A stretch of 64,000 nucleotides of DNA from Caulobacteraceae bacterium (GCA_009773335.1 WRPF01000004.1:1-64000); one strand, 5' to 3'. Numbered from the stretch's first letter, positions 34,068 through 47,275 are shown. Notes: generated from the sequence alone by a model not told the origin. Made by a program: numbers and translations.

Positions 34068-34185
34068 GTTCGCGCGTGCCGCGCGAACGCGGGCCCCACC
34101 ATTTTCACCTTGCGCGGCCCGCCTCAATGGCCGGGCGCTTTAAGCGCCGTCGCGGGCGAGCCCCGCGGCCCCGGGATCAGCCGGG
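34068..34185. repeat. Chain of hairpins before ssb, possible single-strand promoter or leader
   Basis: Consecutive inverted repeats: GTTCGCGCG/CGCGCGAAC (34068-34088, loop TGC); GCGGGCC/GGCCCGC (34089-34095 with 34116-34122); GGCGCTT/AAGCGCC (34134-34148, 1-base centre); GCGGG/CCCGC (34152-34166); and CCCGG/CCGGG (about 34170-34185). They end about 22 bases before the ssb ATG. ATCAGCCGGG is shared with the parB leader. Confidence 0.6.
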
Positions 34186-34207
34186 AACGCTTATCGGAGT
34201 TCTTCTC

Positions 34208-34549
34208 ATGACCAACCGCGTCACTCTCCTCGGCAAACTCGTCGATGCGCCGAAGATCCGCACCATTGAAGTCCGCAATGGCTCGATCGAAATCGTCTCG
34301 CTCTGGATCGAAGCGCCAAGCGGCGAACGCGCCGATCGCTTCACCGTCGAGATCAATTGCCCGAAAGCGGCAGCCTCAGCGAAAGCAATGCGCGCCGGCG
34401 TCAGCGCAGAGATCGCCGGCCAGCTCCGTCACGACCGTTGGAAGGATAAGGCTTCCGGCAAATGGACCGGCAAGGTCTTCGTCGCCGTCGATCCCGGCGA
34501 GGGACATGTGCGCTCGAAAGGAATGGCTGAAACCGCTGAAGCGGCGTGA
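34208..34549 (+). CDS. ssb: Small single-stranded DNA-binding protein (SSB-like OB fold)
   Basis: 113 residues starting at ATG 34208; a longer frame to 34076 runs through the hairpin leader. The sequence begins MTNRVTLLGKLVDAPKIRTI, the SSB opening, and continues with VSLWIEAPSGERADRFTVEI and GQLRHDRWKDKASGKWTGKV, the OB-fold strands. It lacks the long acidic tail of chromosomal SSB. Mobile elements carry ssb in the first-entering region to coat incoming single strands and dampen SOS and defence responses. Confidence 0.75.
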   Translation: MTNRVTLLGKLVDAPKIRTIEVRNGSIEIVSLWIEAPSGERADRFTVEINCPKAAASAKAMRAGVSAEIAGQLRHDRWKDKASGKWTGKVFVAVDPGEGHVRSKGMAETAEAA

Positions 34550-34878
34550 GGCCCGATCGCTGGCGTCGCTTCGGCGGCGCCAGCTTCTCTTTATCTCTGA
34601 GCGAGTTCCATGCCCGCCTCTATCTCACAGCGCGCGAGTACGACGCGCTTCTAAAGCACCAGCACGGCAAGTGTTGTGTGCGTGGCTGCAGGGCGACCGA
34701 AGCGGGCGTGATCTGGGCGCATCCCGCGCGTTGCGCGGGCCGGGCTCTCGTCGCGTCGCGACCGCGCCACGCTGGAGTGAAGCATCGAGCGCAGCGCGGC
34801 CCCTCGGGCGTCGATCCCTGGCACACGAAATTCACAACTGGTGATTTGCAGTCAGCCCTGGCATATGCTACGGCATAG
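34546..34878 (+). pseudogene. Possible remnant of an HNH endonuclease gene
   Basis: 110 codons, overlapping the ssb stop by 4 bases. LKHQHGKCCVRGCRATEAGV looks like the start of a phage-type HNH protein (zinc pair CxxxC plus a following hydrophobic strand), but the His-Asn part is missing and the rest is low in recognisable motifs. It may be a decayed gene fused by chance to downstream sequence. Confidence 0.3.
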
Positions 34879-34899
34879 GCCAACTCGAAGGAGTGAGTC

Positions 34900-35133
34900 G
34901 TGACCGCCGAACGCAGGGTTAAGATATTTAAGAACGGGCGCAACCAGGCCGTCCGGATTCCACGTGAATTTGAGCTTCCGGGTGAGGACGCAGTCATGCG
35001 CAAAGAGGGCGAGCGGTTGGTCATCGAGCCGGCCGCCCCACCGTCACTATTGGCCCTGCTCCGAACGCTGAAGCCAATCGAAGAGGATTTCGCGCCCATT
35101 CCAGACCCAGCGCCGGAGCCGGTAGATCTGTGA
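34900..35133 (+). CDS. vapB: VapB-like antitoxin (AbrB/SpoVT fold)
   Basis: 77 residues. GTG start with AAGGAG 7 bases upstream. The N-terminus RRVKIFKNGRNQAVRIPREF is a typical swapped-hairpin AbrB DNA-binding motif of VapB antitoxins; the C-terminal Pro/Glu-rich tail should wrap the toxin. It overlaps vapC by 4 bases. A perfect palindrome GCATATGC (34861-34868) upstream may be the operator. Confidence 0.88.
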   Translation: MTAERRVKIFKNGRNQAVRIPREFELPGEDAVMRKEGERLVIEPAAPPSLLALLRTLKPIEEDFAPIPDPAPEPVDL

Positions 35134-35534
35134 GCGCTCGCTTTCTCCTCGACACCAACATCGTCTCCGACCTTGTGCGCAATCCGCAGGGCCGCACCTC
35201 GGCGAAAATCGCCGAGCTTGGTGAGGACGCGGTCGCGACCAGCATCATCGTCGCCGCCGAGCTACGATATGGCGCGGCGAAAAAAGGATCGCAGCGCTTG
35301 GCTGAGCAGCTGGAAACGATCCTTGCAGCCATGGAGGTTATTCCCTTGGAGGCGCCCGCTGATGCGACCTACGGCGCGACGCGCGTTGCGCTTGAAGCGG
35401 CAGGCACGCCCATCGGCGCAAATGATCTTCTCATCGCCGCACAAACGCTTGCCCTGGACATGGTTCTCGTGACCAACAACGAGCGCGAATTTGAGCGCGT
35501 AAGCGGTCTTAAAGTAGAAAATTGGTTGCGTTGA
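35130..35534 (+). CDS. vapC: VapC-like PIN-domain ribonuclease toxin
   Basis: 134 residues. PIN-domain acidic residues appear in FLLDTNIVSDL, VAAELRYGA, GANDLLIAA and VTNNEREFERV. VapC toxins cleave tRNA or rRNA and stop growth when VapB is lost. The pair lies 13 bases before the helicase gene, so it may share a transcript with the defence genes and guard against their loss. Confidence 0.9.
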   Translation: MSARFLLDTNIVSDLVRNPQGRTSAKIAELGEDAVATSIIVAAELRYGAAKKGSQRLAEQLETILAAMEVIPLEAPADATYGATRVALEAAGTPIGANDLLIAAQTLALDMVLVTNNEREFERVSGLKVENWLR

Positions 35535-35547
35535 TGGGTAGCTTGGT

Positions 35548-39054
<3,507 letters not shown>

Positions 39055-39082
39055 ACGCGATTTCGGAAAAGACAGTGACTCA

Positions 39083-42000
39083 ATGACAACAGCACCACGG
39101 AAGAAATTAATTGAAGTCGCTTTGCCTCTTGAAGAGATCAACAAGGCGTCTGCACGCGAAAAGTCTATTCGGCACGGCCATCCATCCACCGTGCATATCT
39201 GGTGGGCGCGCCGTCCATTGGCCGCATGTCGCGCCGTAATTTTCGGGCAATTGGTGGATGATCCGAGCGCATGGCCCGATCGATTTCCTACTCCGGAAGC
39301 GCAAGCCGAGGAACGCAAGCGCCTTCACAATTTGATCGCGCGAATGGTCCCCTGGGAGGCTTCGAGCGATGAGGCAATACTAGATGAAGCACGGTTCGAG
39401 ATTGCGCGCTCCGTTGCTTGGGGCATTGGAGAAGAGCCGCCCAAGAAAGCGATCGATGTTCGCGCCTATCTGCAAGCGAAGGCGCCACCCGTCTACGATC
39501 CGTTCTGCGGCGGCGGCTCCATTCCGCTTGAAGCGCAGCGGCTGGGCTTGCGAGCTTACGGCTCTGATCTCAATCCAGTTGCCGTATTGCTCTCGAAGGC
39601 GTTGGTCGAAATCCCTCCAAAGTTTGCAAATGTATCGCCGATCAACCCTGAAGCGCGTGGAAAACGGGAATTGATCGGACGCGCTTGGCGGGGCGCACAA
39701 GGCCTCGCCGAAGATGTGCGCTATTACGGCCGTTGGATGCGCACCGAGGCAGAGAAGAGAATTGGGAATCTATATCCCGCAGCGCGCCTTTCCGACGGAA
39801 ACACCGCGTCGGTGATCGCTTGGATTTGGGTGCGAACAGTCAAGAGTCCCGACCCGGCGGTTGGCGGAGCGCACGTGCCTCTCGCGTCTACGTTCTTACT
39901 CTCGATGAAGGAGGGTCAGAAAGAGTGGATCGAACCGATCGTCGACCGAGCTGCCAATTCCTACACGTTCGCCGTCAAAACTGGGCCACTTTGTCGAGCG
40001 GAAGAGGAGAAGCTGAAACTCGGAACCAAAGCGGGAAAGGGCCAAGCTTTCACCTGCGTGCTTACCGGCTCACCGATTACCCGTGACTACATCCAGGAAG
40101 AAGGAAAAGCTCAGCGCCTCGGAGCGCGGCTGATGGCAATCGTAGCCGAGGGCCCAAGGGGTCGAATCTATCTTCCCACCGACACCCATCACGAGACTAT
40201 CGCAGAGCACGCGGAATCTCTGGACGCGGTTGAGGTAGCACGGACCACATTTCTATCAGGCTCTACTCCTACGAGGGCAATGATAACTGGCGGCGTCTGT
40301 TCGGCGTATGGTCTCGCCACATGGGGGCACCTTTTCACGCCCCGGCAATTGGTGGGTCTTTCTTGCCTTTCAGACCTCGTAGGAGAAGTCCGCTCTAGAG
40401 TAGTGGAAGATGCGCGCCAAGCGGGCATGTCAGACGGCAAACCACTCTCAGACGGTGGCACCGACGCCGCCGCATACGCCGATGCAATCGCCACGTATTT
40501 GGCATTTGCAGTCGACAGAGTCGTCGATCGCAACTCAAGCCTTTGCACGTGGGACACGGGGGCCGCTGGAAAAGCGACCACAGGAGCACCAGGAAATAGC
40601 GCGTCGATCCGCAATACGTTCGCACGACAAGCCCTACCGATGACGTGGGATTTTGCGGAGGGGAATTTGCTGGGAAGTTCATCCGGCAATTTTCTGGACG
40701 CTATCGAGTGGGTCTTAAAGCCGATCGATTACGGCCGAGTGCCCGCCAGTGGCGTCGGGTCGATCACGCACATTGATGCACCAAAGAACAGCTATCCGGT
40801 GCGACCAGTCGCGATCAGTACAGACCCTCCGTACTATGACAATATTGGCTATTCTGACCTCTCGGACTTCTTTTACGTATGGCTGCGCCGCTCACTTGGA
40901 GAACGCGAAGATGGACATAGCGTGTGGCCGGGACTTTTTAGGCGGTTACTCGCGCCGAAGGCGGAGGAGCTAGTCGCGACTCCCTATCGATTCATCCGGG
41001 ATGAGGCGCCCGAATGGGCAGCGGAAGTCCCCAATCTATCAGACCGATGGGCACAAATTTCCACCAAAGATCGCGCCGAAGCGTTCTTCATGCACGGTAT
41101 GAGCAAAGCTCTACGAGCAATGCACAATGCCTCGGATGACAGCACTCCGCTCGCCATCTATTACGCCTTCAAGCAATCTGAATCCTCGAAAGACGGCGTT
41201 ACGTCGGCCGGATGGGCGACATTCCTTCAGGCAATTGTAGACGCTGGCCTCGCGATCGACGGAACGTGGCCTCTACGCACCGAGCTATCCAATCGAATGA
41301 TAGGATCCGGTGCCAATGCGTTGGCATCTTCCATCGTGCTGGTATGTCGAAAGCGCGGCGTAAAAGCGAAACCCGTCGAGCGCGACGAGTTTAAACGAGC
41401 GCTTCGGCGTGAGTTGCCAGAGGCTTATGCTAACATCCGCATAGCCGGCGTTGGTCCAGTGGATATGGCACAAGCCGCGATCGGTCCGGGCATGGGCATT
41501 TTTACCAGGTACGGATCTGTGCTCGAATCTAGCGGCGAGCCGATGTCGGTGAAGGACGCGCTTAAACTGATCAATGAAGTCCGCGATGAGATCGACGACG
41601 AAGGTGACTACGATTTGGAAACGCGGTTTGCGGTCGAGTGGTTCTCTGAGGCGCAGTGGGACGCCAAGGAGAGTGGCCGCGCCATTTTGCTAGCCAACGC
41701 AAAGAACCTAGCTGAATCACAGCTCGAACGCGCGGGCGTGATTGAAGCCAAGAGCGGCAAGACCCGTCTGCGTACGCGTGCGGAAATTGGCGAAGGCTAC
41801 AATCCCGACGACGACAAGACGCCAACCGTTTGGGAACATGCGCAGGCGCTCGCCCATGCCCTGGAGCAAGGCGGTCAAGAACGCGCAGCCGCTCTGCTCG
41901 CGCGACTACGTGACACTGAGAGCGTTCGTGCGCTCGCCTATCGGCTCTACGGCATTTGTGAGCGCAAGGGTTGGTCTGCCGAGGCGCTCGTTTGGAACCG

Positions 42001-42094
42001 GCTCGCCGAAGAATGGCGGCGCATCGAAGACCTTGCCGCGTCCGCGCCGAAGGCGAGCACGGCGGCGCCTGATCTGTTCGGAGATCGGCCATGA
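39083..42094 (+). CDS. DUF1156 DNA methyltransferase (Hma methylase)
   Basis: About 1003 residues, ATG 28 bases after the helicase stop. The N-terminus (HPSTVHIWWARRPLAACRAV) is the DUF1156 signature. YDPFCGGGSIPLEA is the AdoMet site and STDPPYYDNIGYSDL the catalytic DPPY motif, so it should be an N6-adenine or N4-cytosine methylase. These enzymes mark self DNA in DUF499/helicase systems. Its stop overlaps the DUF499 ATPase start by 4 bases (ATGA). Confidence 0.9.
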   Translation: MTTAPRKKLIEVALPLEEINKASAREKSIRHGHPSTVHIWWARRPLAACRAVIFGQLVDDPSAWPDRFPTPEAQAEERKRLHNLIARMVPWEASSDEAILDEARFEIARSVAWGIGEEPPKKAIDVRAYLQAKAPPVYDPFCGGGSIPLEAQRLGLRAYGSDLNPVAVLLSKALVEIPPKFANVSPINPEARGKRELIGRAWRGAQGLAEDVRYYGRWMRTEAEKRIGNLYPAARLSDGNTASVIAWIWVRTVKSPDPAVGGAHVPLASTFLLSMKEGQKEWIEPIVDRAANSYTFAVKTGPLCRAEEEKLKLGTKAGKGQAFTCVLTGSPITRDYIQEEGKAQRLGARLMAIVAEGPRGRIYLPTDTHHETIAEHAESLDAVEVARTTFLSGSTPTRAMITGGVCSAYGLATWGHLFTPRQLVGLSCLSDLVGEVRSRVVEDARQAGMSDGKPLSDGGTDAAAYADAIATYLAFAVDRVVDRNSSLCTWDTGAAGKATTGAPGNSASIRNTFARQALPMTWDFAEGNLLGSSSGNFLDAIEWVLKPIDYGRVPASGVGSITHIDAPKNSYPVRPVAISTDPPYYDNIGYSDLSDFFYVWLRRSLGEREDGHSVWPGLFRRLLAPKAEELVATPYRFIRDEAPEWAAEVPNLSDRWAQISTKDRAEAFFMHGMSKALRAMHNASDDSTPLAIYYAFKQSESSKDGVTSAGWATFLQAIVDAGLAIDGTWPLRTELSNRMIGSGANALASSIVLVCRKRGVKAKPVERDEFKRALRRELPEAYANIRIAGVGPVDMAQAAIGPGMGIFTRYGSVLESSGEPMSVKDALKLINEVRDEIDDEGDYDLETRFAVEWFSEAQWDAKESGRAILLANAKNLAESQLERAGVIEAKSGKTRLRTRAEIGEGYNPDDDKTPTVWEHAQALAHALEQGGQERAAALLARLRDTESVRALAYRLYGICERKGWSAEALVWNRLAEEWRRIEDLAASAPKASTAAPDLFGDRP

Positions 42095-45000
42095 GCCAAT
42101 CCACAAACGCACGCCTTGCTAAGGCGTTCGAAGCATTCACCAGCGGCGCCCAAGCCTTCGTCGCGTCGAAGATGGAGGGAAGCCACGGGAAGAACTGGCG
42201 CCAATACGCCAGCGCCGCGCGCGGTGGTCCCACCAGCGGCCCGCTCGACGCCTACGGCCTGCTAAAGACCATGCTGGACAATTGGCGCGATCTGTTCGGC
42301 GCCGATCTGCCGCGCGCGACGCGCAACCATGTGTCCAACGCCCTCGACGGACGCAACAGCCTCGCCCACGCCACCGGTGACATCTCAGTTGCAGAGGCCT
42401 TGCGCACGCTCGACGCGCTGGCGGAGACGCTCACTGCGATCGGCGCGAAGGCGCCCGCCGCACAAGTGCGCACGTTGCATGATGAGCAGATCAAGGCAGC
42501 CGGCCCGGCGCCCACGCCGGTCAAGGCGCAGCCCGACCTTCTCGATCACGGCGTTTCAAGTAAGCTCAAGCCCTGGCGCGATGTCGCGATACCGCATCCC
42601 GATGTGCTGGAGAGCCGCTTCAAGCAGAGCGAGTTTGCGGCCGACCTCACCGCCGTGGATCTCGGTCTTGCGACCGAGGAGTATCAAGACCCCACCGCCT
42701 TCTATCGCATCACCTTCGTCACCGAAGGAATGAAAAAGGTGCTCTCACTCGCGGCGGAACGCCTCTCCGGCGAAGGCGGCGAGCCAGTCGTCTTACTGCA
42801 AACAGCGTTTGGCGGCGGCAAGACGCACACCATGCTGTCTATTCTGCATATGGCAGGGAGCGCCGATCCGCGCCTCCTACCCGGCCTTGAAGGCATCATC
42901 AGCGACAACGTCGCTGCAAAATGGAAAGCCGCCAAACGTTACGTTCTTGTCGGTACAGGGCTCGGCGCCAAGCAGCGTCAATCGCGTGAGGCCGAACCTA
43001 CGCTTTATACGCCGTGGGGTGTGATGGCGTGGCGCCTCGCTGGGCAAGCGGGCCTCGACATCATGGCCGAAGCCGAGAAAGAGCGCGCAGCGCCCGGTTC
43101 TGAAAAGCTGGTGGAGCTTCTACAAGGCGCAGCGCCCTGCCTCATTCTCTTCGACGAACTCGTGGCCTATGCGCGCGTCCTCGACGATCACGATTTCAGC
43201 CACTTCCTGAACTTCATGCAATCGCTGACCGAAGCGGCGAAAATGGTGCCGGGCGTGTTGGTGGTCGGCTCACTCATCGAATCCGAGATGGAAGCTGGCA
43301 ATCAGCGCGGCATCGATGCGCTCGGCCGTTTGTCAAAAATCTTTGGGCGGGTCCAATCGGGCTGGATTCCGGCCAGCATGAACGAGAGCTACGAGATCAT
43401 CCGCCGGCGCCTTTTTCAGGAGTTGGACGCAGAGGGCACACGCGCGCGCGACGCGACGGTTTCCGCGTTCCACAAGCTCTACCGCGACTCAAAAACCGAC
43501 TTTCCATCCGAGGTGTCGGAAAACGCCTATAAAGACACGCTCGCGCTCGCCTACCCAATCCACCCGGAACTCTTCCTACAACTCTCCTCTACCTGGGGGC
43601 CATTGGAGCGCTTCCAAAAGACGCGCGGCGTTCTCCGGCTCATGGCAAATGTCGTGTACGCGCTCTGGCGTCGTGATGACCAAGCGCCGCTCATTCTCCC
43701 GTCCTCGCTGCCGCTGACTGACGAGCGCGTTCGCGCCAGTGTCCTTGATCCGTTGCAGGGTCAGTACGCCTCCATCCTTGATGCTGAAGTGGAAGGCGAT
43801 CAGGCGCGGCCTCAACAGATCGAGGCGCGCCGGACCGGATATGGACGCACCCAGGCGCTTACGCGCGCGGCGCGCGCCGTGTTTGTTGCGACCGCGCCGC
43901 AAGGTGGCGCCGGCAATGTTGGCATCACCGGTCCGCGTTTGCGCCTCTCCTGCGCCACGCCCGCCGACCAGATCAATGTATTCGGCGACGCACTGCGCGA
44001 GCTGTCAGAGACCTCCGCCTATCTTTATCGTGACGGCGATCGGTACTGGTTCGCGACTACACCGACGCTCAATCGGCTTGCCGCCGAGAAAGCACAAGCG
44101 TTCGACGATCGCGACGTTGAACTCGCCATCGCCAAACTATTGCAAGACGAAGTGAAGCCCCCTGGCGGATTCTCGCGCGTCCATGCTGCAGCCGACGATC
44201 CTACTGGAATAGAGGATGAACGAGGTCTCGGCCTGGTAATCTTCGACGCCCGCGCGCCTCATGCGCGCGGCGGAGAGAGCAAGGCTCTGGTCTTGGCCGG
44301 CGATGTCCTTGAGCGGCGCGGTTCGGGGCAGCGCCTTTATCGCAATGTCCTACTATTCGCCGCCGCCGATGAGGGCCGCTTACCCGAAGCAAAGAACGCT
44401 GTGCGGAAATGGATGGCTTGGCGTGACATTGTAAAAGAAGCTGACGGCTCACTCCAGCTTCCCCCCGCGCAGAAATCGGAAGCGGCGCGTAAGGATGCTG
44501 AAAGCCGAGAAGCGGCGCGCCGCGCGGTTCGCAATGCGTGGACGCAATTGATCGCGCCCGCGAAGGCTGATGGCGCGGGCGCGACGCGTGGCTTTGAACT
44601 GCATTCTTCGCCGATTCAGAATGCGGGTGATCGCAGCATAGCAGAGGCCGCTTACGACAAGGCGCGCCGAGATGACGCCATCGCCGAGAAGCTTGGCGCT
44701 AAAATTCTCGAAAACCGTATCAACGACCTGATCGGCGACGCCGATCACGTCTCCATCGCCGATCTGGTGGATTGGTCAGCCCGCTACATTCACATGAAGC
44801 GGGTGCGCGACGAGACCGTGCTTGCCCGCGCAATTGAAGATGCAGTGGCCGCTATCGACGGCACATACGCGATCGCCGCGCGATATGACGCTGCTACAGA
44901 TCGCTATATCGATGTGAAGTTCAACACAGGTGTATTTGTTGACCTTCGCGCGGGCTCGCTACTTGTCAGGCGCAGTCGCGCGGAGAGGGATATTTCGGCG

Positions 45001-45324
45001 CCACTTCCCACGCCTGGCGGCGACGGCGTCGTGCCCCGCACGACAGGCGGTGGTGGCGTTGGAGAAGAGAAGACGCCAGCAACCGCCCGCGCTCGACCTA
45101 CCAAATTCTATGGTACGGTCACGCTTGATCCAACGCGACCGGGTCCACTCGTCGCCCAGATTGCGCAGTCAGTGCTGGCCGAATTGGCGCGCGCCAGCGG
45201 GGCGACAATCAAGCTGAGCATCGACATTCAGGCGGAGAATCCATCCGGCTTTCCCGAAGACGTAGTTGAAGTCATCCGCGCCAACGCCGAGACGCTGAAA
45301 TTCCGAGAGAGCGGCTTCGACTAA
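42091..45324 (+). CDS. DUF499 ATPase (Hma ATPase)
   Basis: 1077 residues. Walker A QTAFGGGKTHTMLSI and Walker B CLILFDELVAYARVL define an AAA-type ATPase of the DUF499 family. Near the N-terminus a Swt1/HEPN-like segment (DAYGLLKTMLDNWRDLFGAD, SNALDGRNSLAHA) is visible. The C-terminal part is basic. It is translationally coupled to the methylase gene and completes the three-gene system. It is convergent with the GmrSD-like gene, 3 bases apart. Confidence 0.88.
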   Translation: MSQSTNARLAKAFEAFTSGAQAFVASKMEGSHGKNWRQYASAARGGPTSGPLDAYGLLKTMLDNWRDLFGADLPRATRNHVSNALDGRNSLAHATGDISVAEALRTLDALAETLTAIGAKAPAAQVRTLHDEQIKAAGPAPTPVKAQPDLLDHGVSSKLKPWRDVAIPHPDVLESRFKQSEFAADLTAVDLGLATEEYQDPTAFYRITFVTEGMKKVLSLAAERLSGEGGEPVVLLQTAFGGGKTHTMLSILHMAGSADPRLLPGLEGIISDNVAAKWKAAKRYVLVGTGLGAKQRQSREAEPTLYTPWGVMAWRLAGQAGLDIMAEAEKERAAPGSEKLVELLQGAAPCLILFDELVAYARVLDDHDFSHFLNFMQSLTEAAKMVPGVLVVGSLIESEMEAGNQRGIDALGRLSKIFGRVQSGWIPASMNESYEIIRRRLFQELDAEGTRARDATVSAFHKLYRDSKTDFPSEVSENAYKDTLALAYPIHPELFLQLSSTWGPLERFQKTRGVLRLMANVVYALWRRDDQAPLILPSSLPLTDERVRASVLDPLQGQYASILDAEVEGDQARPQQIEARRTGYGRTQALTRAARAVFVATAPQGGAGNVGITGPRLRLSCATPADQINVFGDALRELSETSAYLYRDGDRYWFATTPTLNRLAAEKAQAFDDRDVELAIAKLLQDEVKPPGGFSRVHAAADDPTGIEDERGLGLVIFDARAPHARGGESKALVLAGDVLERRGSGQRLYRNVLLFAAADEGRLPEAKNAVRKWMAWRDIVKEADGSLQLPPAQKSEAARKDAESREAARRAVRNAWTQLIAPAKADGAGATRGFELHSSPIQNAGDRSIAEAAYDKARRDDAIAEKLGAKILENRINDLIGDADHVSIADLVDWSARYIHMKRVRDETVLARAIEDAVAAIDGTYAIAARYDAATDRYIDVKFNTGVFVDLRAGSLLVRRSRAERDISAPLPTPGGDGVVPRTTGGGGVGEEKTPATARARPTKFYGTVTLDPTRPGPLVAQIAQSVLAELARASGATIKLSIDIQAENPSGFPEDVVEVIRANAETLKFRESGFD

Positions 45325-45327
45325 GGC

Positions 45328-46965
45328 CTAACGACCAAGAAATTCCTTGGCCGCGGTTACAATGCGAGCACGACGGCTAACAATGAATTCCTCAACCGCG
45401 TCGTCGCGCAATAGGCTCCGCTGAACGAGGAAATCCCGATCTAGGTCCTCATCGGAAATCGCCGCAAAATACTCCCATGGCGGCTCGTTGCTTTTTCGGA
45501 TGTTACGCAGTTTGCCCAGGAACGCCATGTTGCCAATATCGTCTATGAGATCAGGGAAACGCTCTCGATAGATCGATTGCGGAAAGATGTGGTCGATCTC
45601 TGCCTTGGCCTGCCAACTTAGCGTCTCCCGGCAGACTTTCGGCTGCACGATGTTCAGCGCCAGCTTTTGATTCCAATTCAACATCATCGCGGTGGTGGCG
45701 ATCGAATGATTGGTCTGGCGCCTGCGAATGATGTCCAACAATTTGTCGAGGGGTAGCGCCCGCCCCTTTGCTTCTTGCAGCACTTCTCGAAGATATCGAA
45801 TTCGCGCTTCGGGGCTCTTGCTTTTCAAAAACCCGTTGAAGAGCAGGAAATATAGGAAGGTCCGGATCGGTGCGCGTTGAGAATCTGGAACAGAGAAATT
45901 CTTGAACGAGCTCAGATAATACACGATCGGATAAATCGAGGCGATCGGCTTCAAAAGATCGGCCGAGGCGATACGAACATCCGGCTCGCGACAAAAATCA
46001 AGGGTCGTACGCAAAGCTCCTTCGAAAGCCGGAAACTTTGGCTCCATTGATTCCCAGTGGCGACCGATGGCGTCAACATCGAAGACGACCGGCACATCTG
46101 CATTGACCAACAATCCGCGAATGACAAAGTCTTTGTCCACGCCCAGCGTCCCAAAGGGATCGACGCCCTCGACAAGTATATCGAAGCTCCTGCGCGCACC
46201 GGCCCACTTTGTCTTGATGAGACTAAACATGAGGTCAGAACGAGAAAGCCGCGTCCCGCCCGAATTGACGCGCACAAATATTTCGAGAATTTCGTTGATG
46301 GAGCGAGCCTGGCTTTCGTTGCTGGACCCTTCGTCGATGGTTTCAAGAGGCACGAGGTCGCTCTGCTGAAACACCCATCTGAGACGCCGGATATTGCGAC
46401 GCGCGCGGCTGACTTGATCGCCCTCTAACGCTATTTCCGAGATTGTTCTCTCGATCTCATCGTCCTCGAAGCGCGGGTCCCACTGAAGTATGTCCGACAC
46501 TCGGACCAGGCGTTTTGGCCGGTTTTGCTTTTCGTCATCTCGCCAAAACTCGAAACGATAGCCGCCGACCGGCCCGTCCGCGTCCGCGTCCGTGTCGGCC
46601 GGCCCTGATGTAATATTGAAAAAGAGCCGACGACCGTCGTAGGTGCCGTAAGCACCGATAAGAAGCGATTGCAGCCGCTGCTGGCCGTCCAGCACCATTT
46701 TCAGGCGCGCACCTTTGACCTTCTCTTTCGGCGAAAATGTCATGCCGCGTTGGAAGTCTAAGACGAAATTACGATAGGGGACGGTATGGTACTGCGTCTG
46801 CCACACCAGCAAAGAGCCGAACGGATAGTCGCGCATGATGCTGTCGAACAGCAGACGCGTCTGGTCTTCTTCCCAGACGAAGTCCCGCTGAAGATCAGGC
46901 AGGACCAATTCGCCTTCGCGAATTTGATTCAGCAGATCGGATATGGAAGTTGATCGTGTAGCCAT
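45328..46965 (-). CDS. GmrSD-like DUF262/DUF1524 protein (modified-DNA restriction type)
   Basis: About 545 residues; I start at ATG 46965 with GGGGCAG directly before it, 7 codons inside the longest frame. The N-terminal DUF262 (ParB-like) domain has VLPDLQRDFVWEEDQTRLL and MVLDGQQRLQSLLIG. The C-terminal HNH-like DUF1524 part has EIDHIFPQSIYRERF and NMAFL. Fused GmrS/GmrD proteins restrict glucosylated or otherwise modified phage DNA using NTP. Tail-to-tail with the Hma system, it would cover modified phages that the methylation-guided system cannot. Confidence 0.85.
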   Translation of the reverse strand: MATRSTSISDLLNQIREGELVLPDLQRDFVWEEDQTRLLFDSIMRDYPFGSLLVWQTQYHTVPYRNFVLDFQRGMTFSPKEKVKGARLKMVLDGQQRLQSLLIGAYGTYDGRRLFFNITSGPADTDADADGPVGGYRFEFWRDDEKQNRPKRLVRVSDILQWDPRFEDDEIERTISEIALEGDQVSRARRNIRRLRWVFQQSDLVPLETIDEGSSNESQARSINEILEIFVRVNSGGTRLSRSDLMFSLIKTKWAGARRSFDILVEGVDPFGTLGVDKDFVIRGLLVNADVPVVFDVDAIGRHWESMEPKFPAFEGALRTTLDFCREPDVRIASADLLKPIASIYPIVYYLSSFKNFSVPDSQRAPIRTFLYFLLFNGFLKSKSPEARIRYLREVLQEAKGRALPLDKLLDIIRRRQTNHSIATTAMMLNWNQKLALNIVQPKVCRETLSWQAKAEIDHIFPQSIYRERFPDLIDDIGNMAFLGKLRNIRKSNEPPWEYFAAISDEDLDRDFLVQRSLLRDDAVEEFIVSRRARIVTAAKEFLGR

Positions 46966-47110
46966 CTGCCCCGCCCTTTTTCGCATTTATGCACGATCAC
47001 GTCCTCGCTGCCAGATCGACAGCCGCCGTCGGAAACCGGTTGCGGCTTGGAAGCCAGATCAAGATTAGGTGTAAGCACTGACTCGCCGCCACCGGACCGG
47101 CCAGCGCAAT

Positions 47111-47275
47111 TCAGCTCCGGGCGAACACCATCAACGGCCCGATGTCCCCGCGATCCGCCGCTTGCAGCGCCGCGACATAGGCGCGGCGGGTGTCAGCGAT
47201 GGCGCGAGATTGGCGCTACCCCAAGTGAAGCGGGGCTGGCCGAGGCGAACGGCGAGCAGGTCGGCGGCGAGCCGC
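47111..47275 (-). pseudogene. Frameshifted 3' relic of a second mobile mystery B (Fic) gene
   Basis: Read on the minus strand, the segment encodes RRLAADLLAVRLGQPRFTWG then, one base out of frame, IADTRRAYVAALQAADRGD and IGPLMVFARS before a stop. This parallels the C-terminus of the intact Fic gene at 5986-6573 residue for residue. The HPFxNGNGR core is missing. It is diverged enough not to be a recent copy of that gene. Confidence 0.8.

Noticed and set aside
34861-34868. GCATATGC palindrome as a certain VapB operator
   Set aside because: An 8-bp palindrome alone is weak evidence; it is mentioned with vapB only as a possibility.
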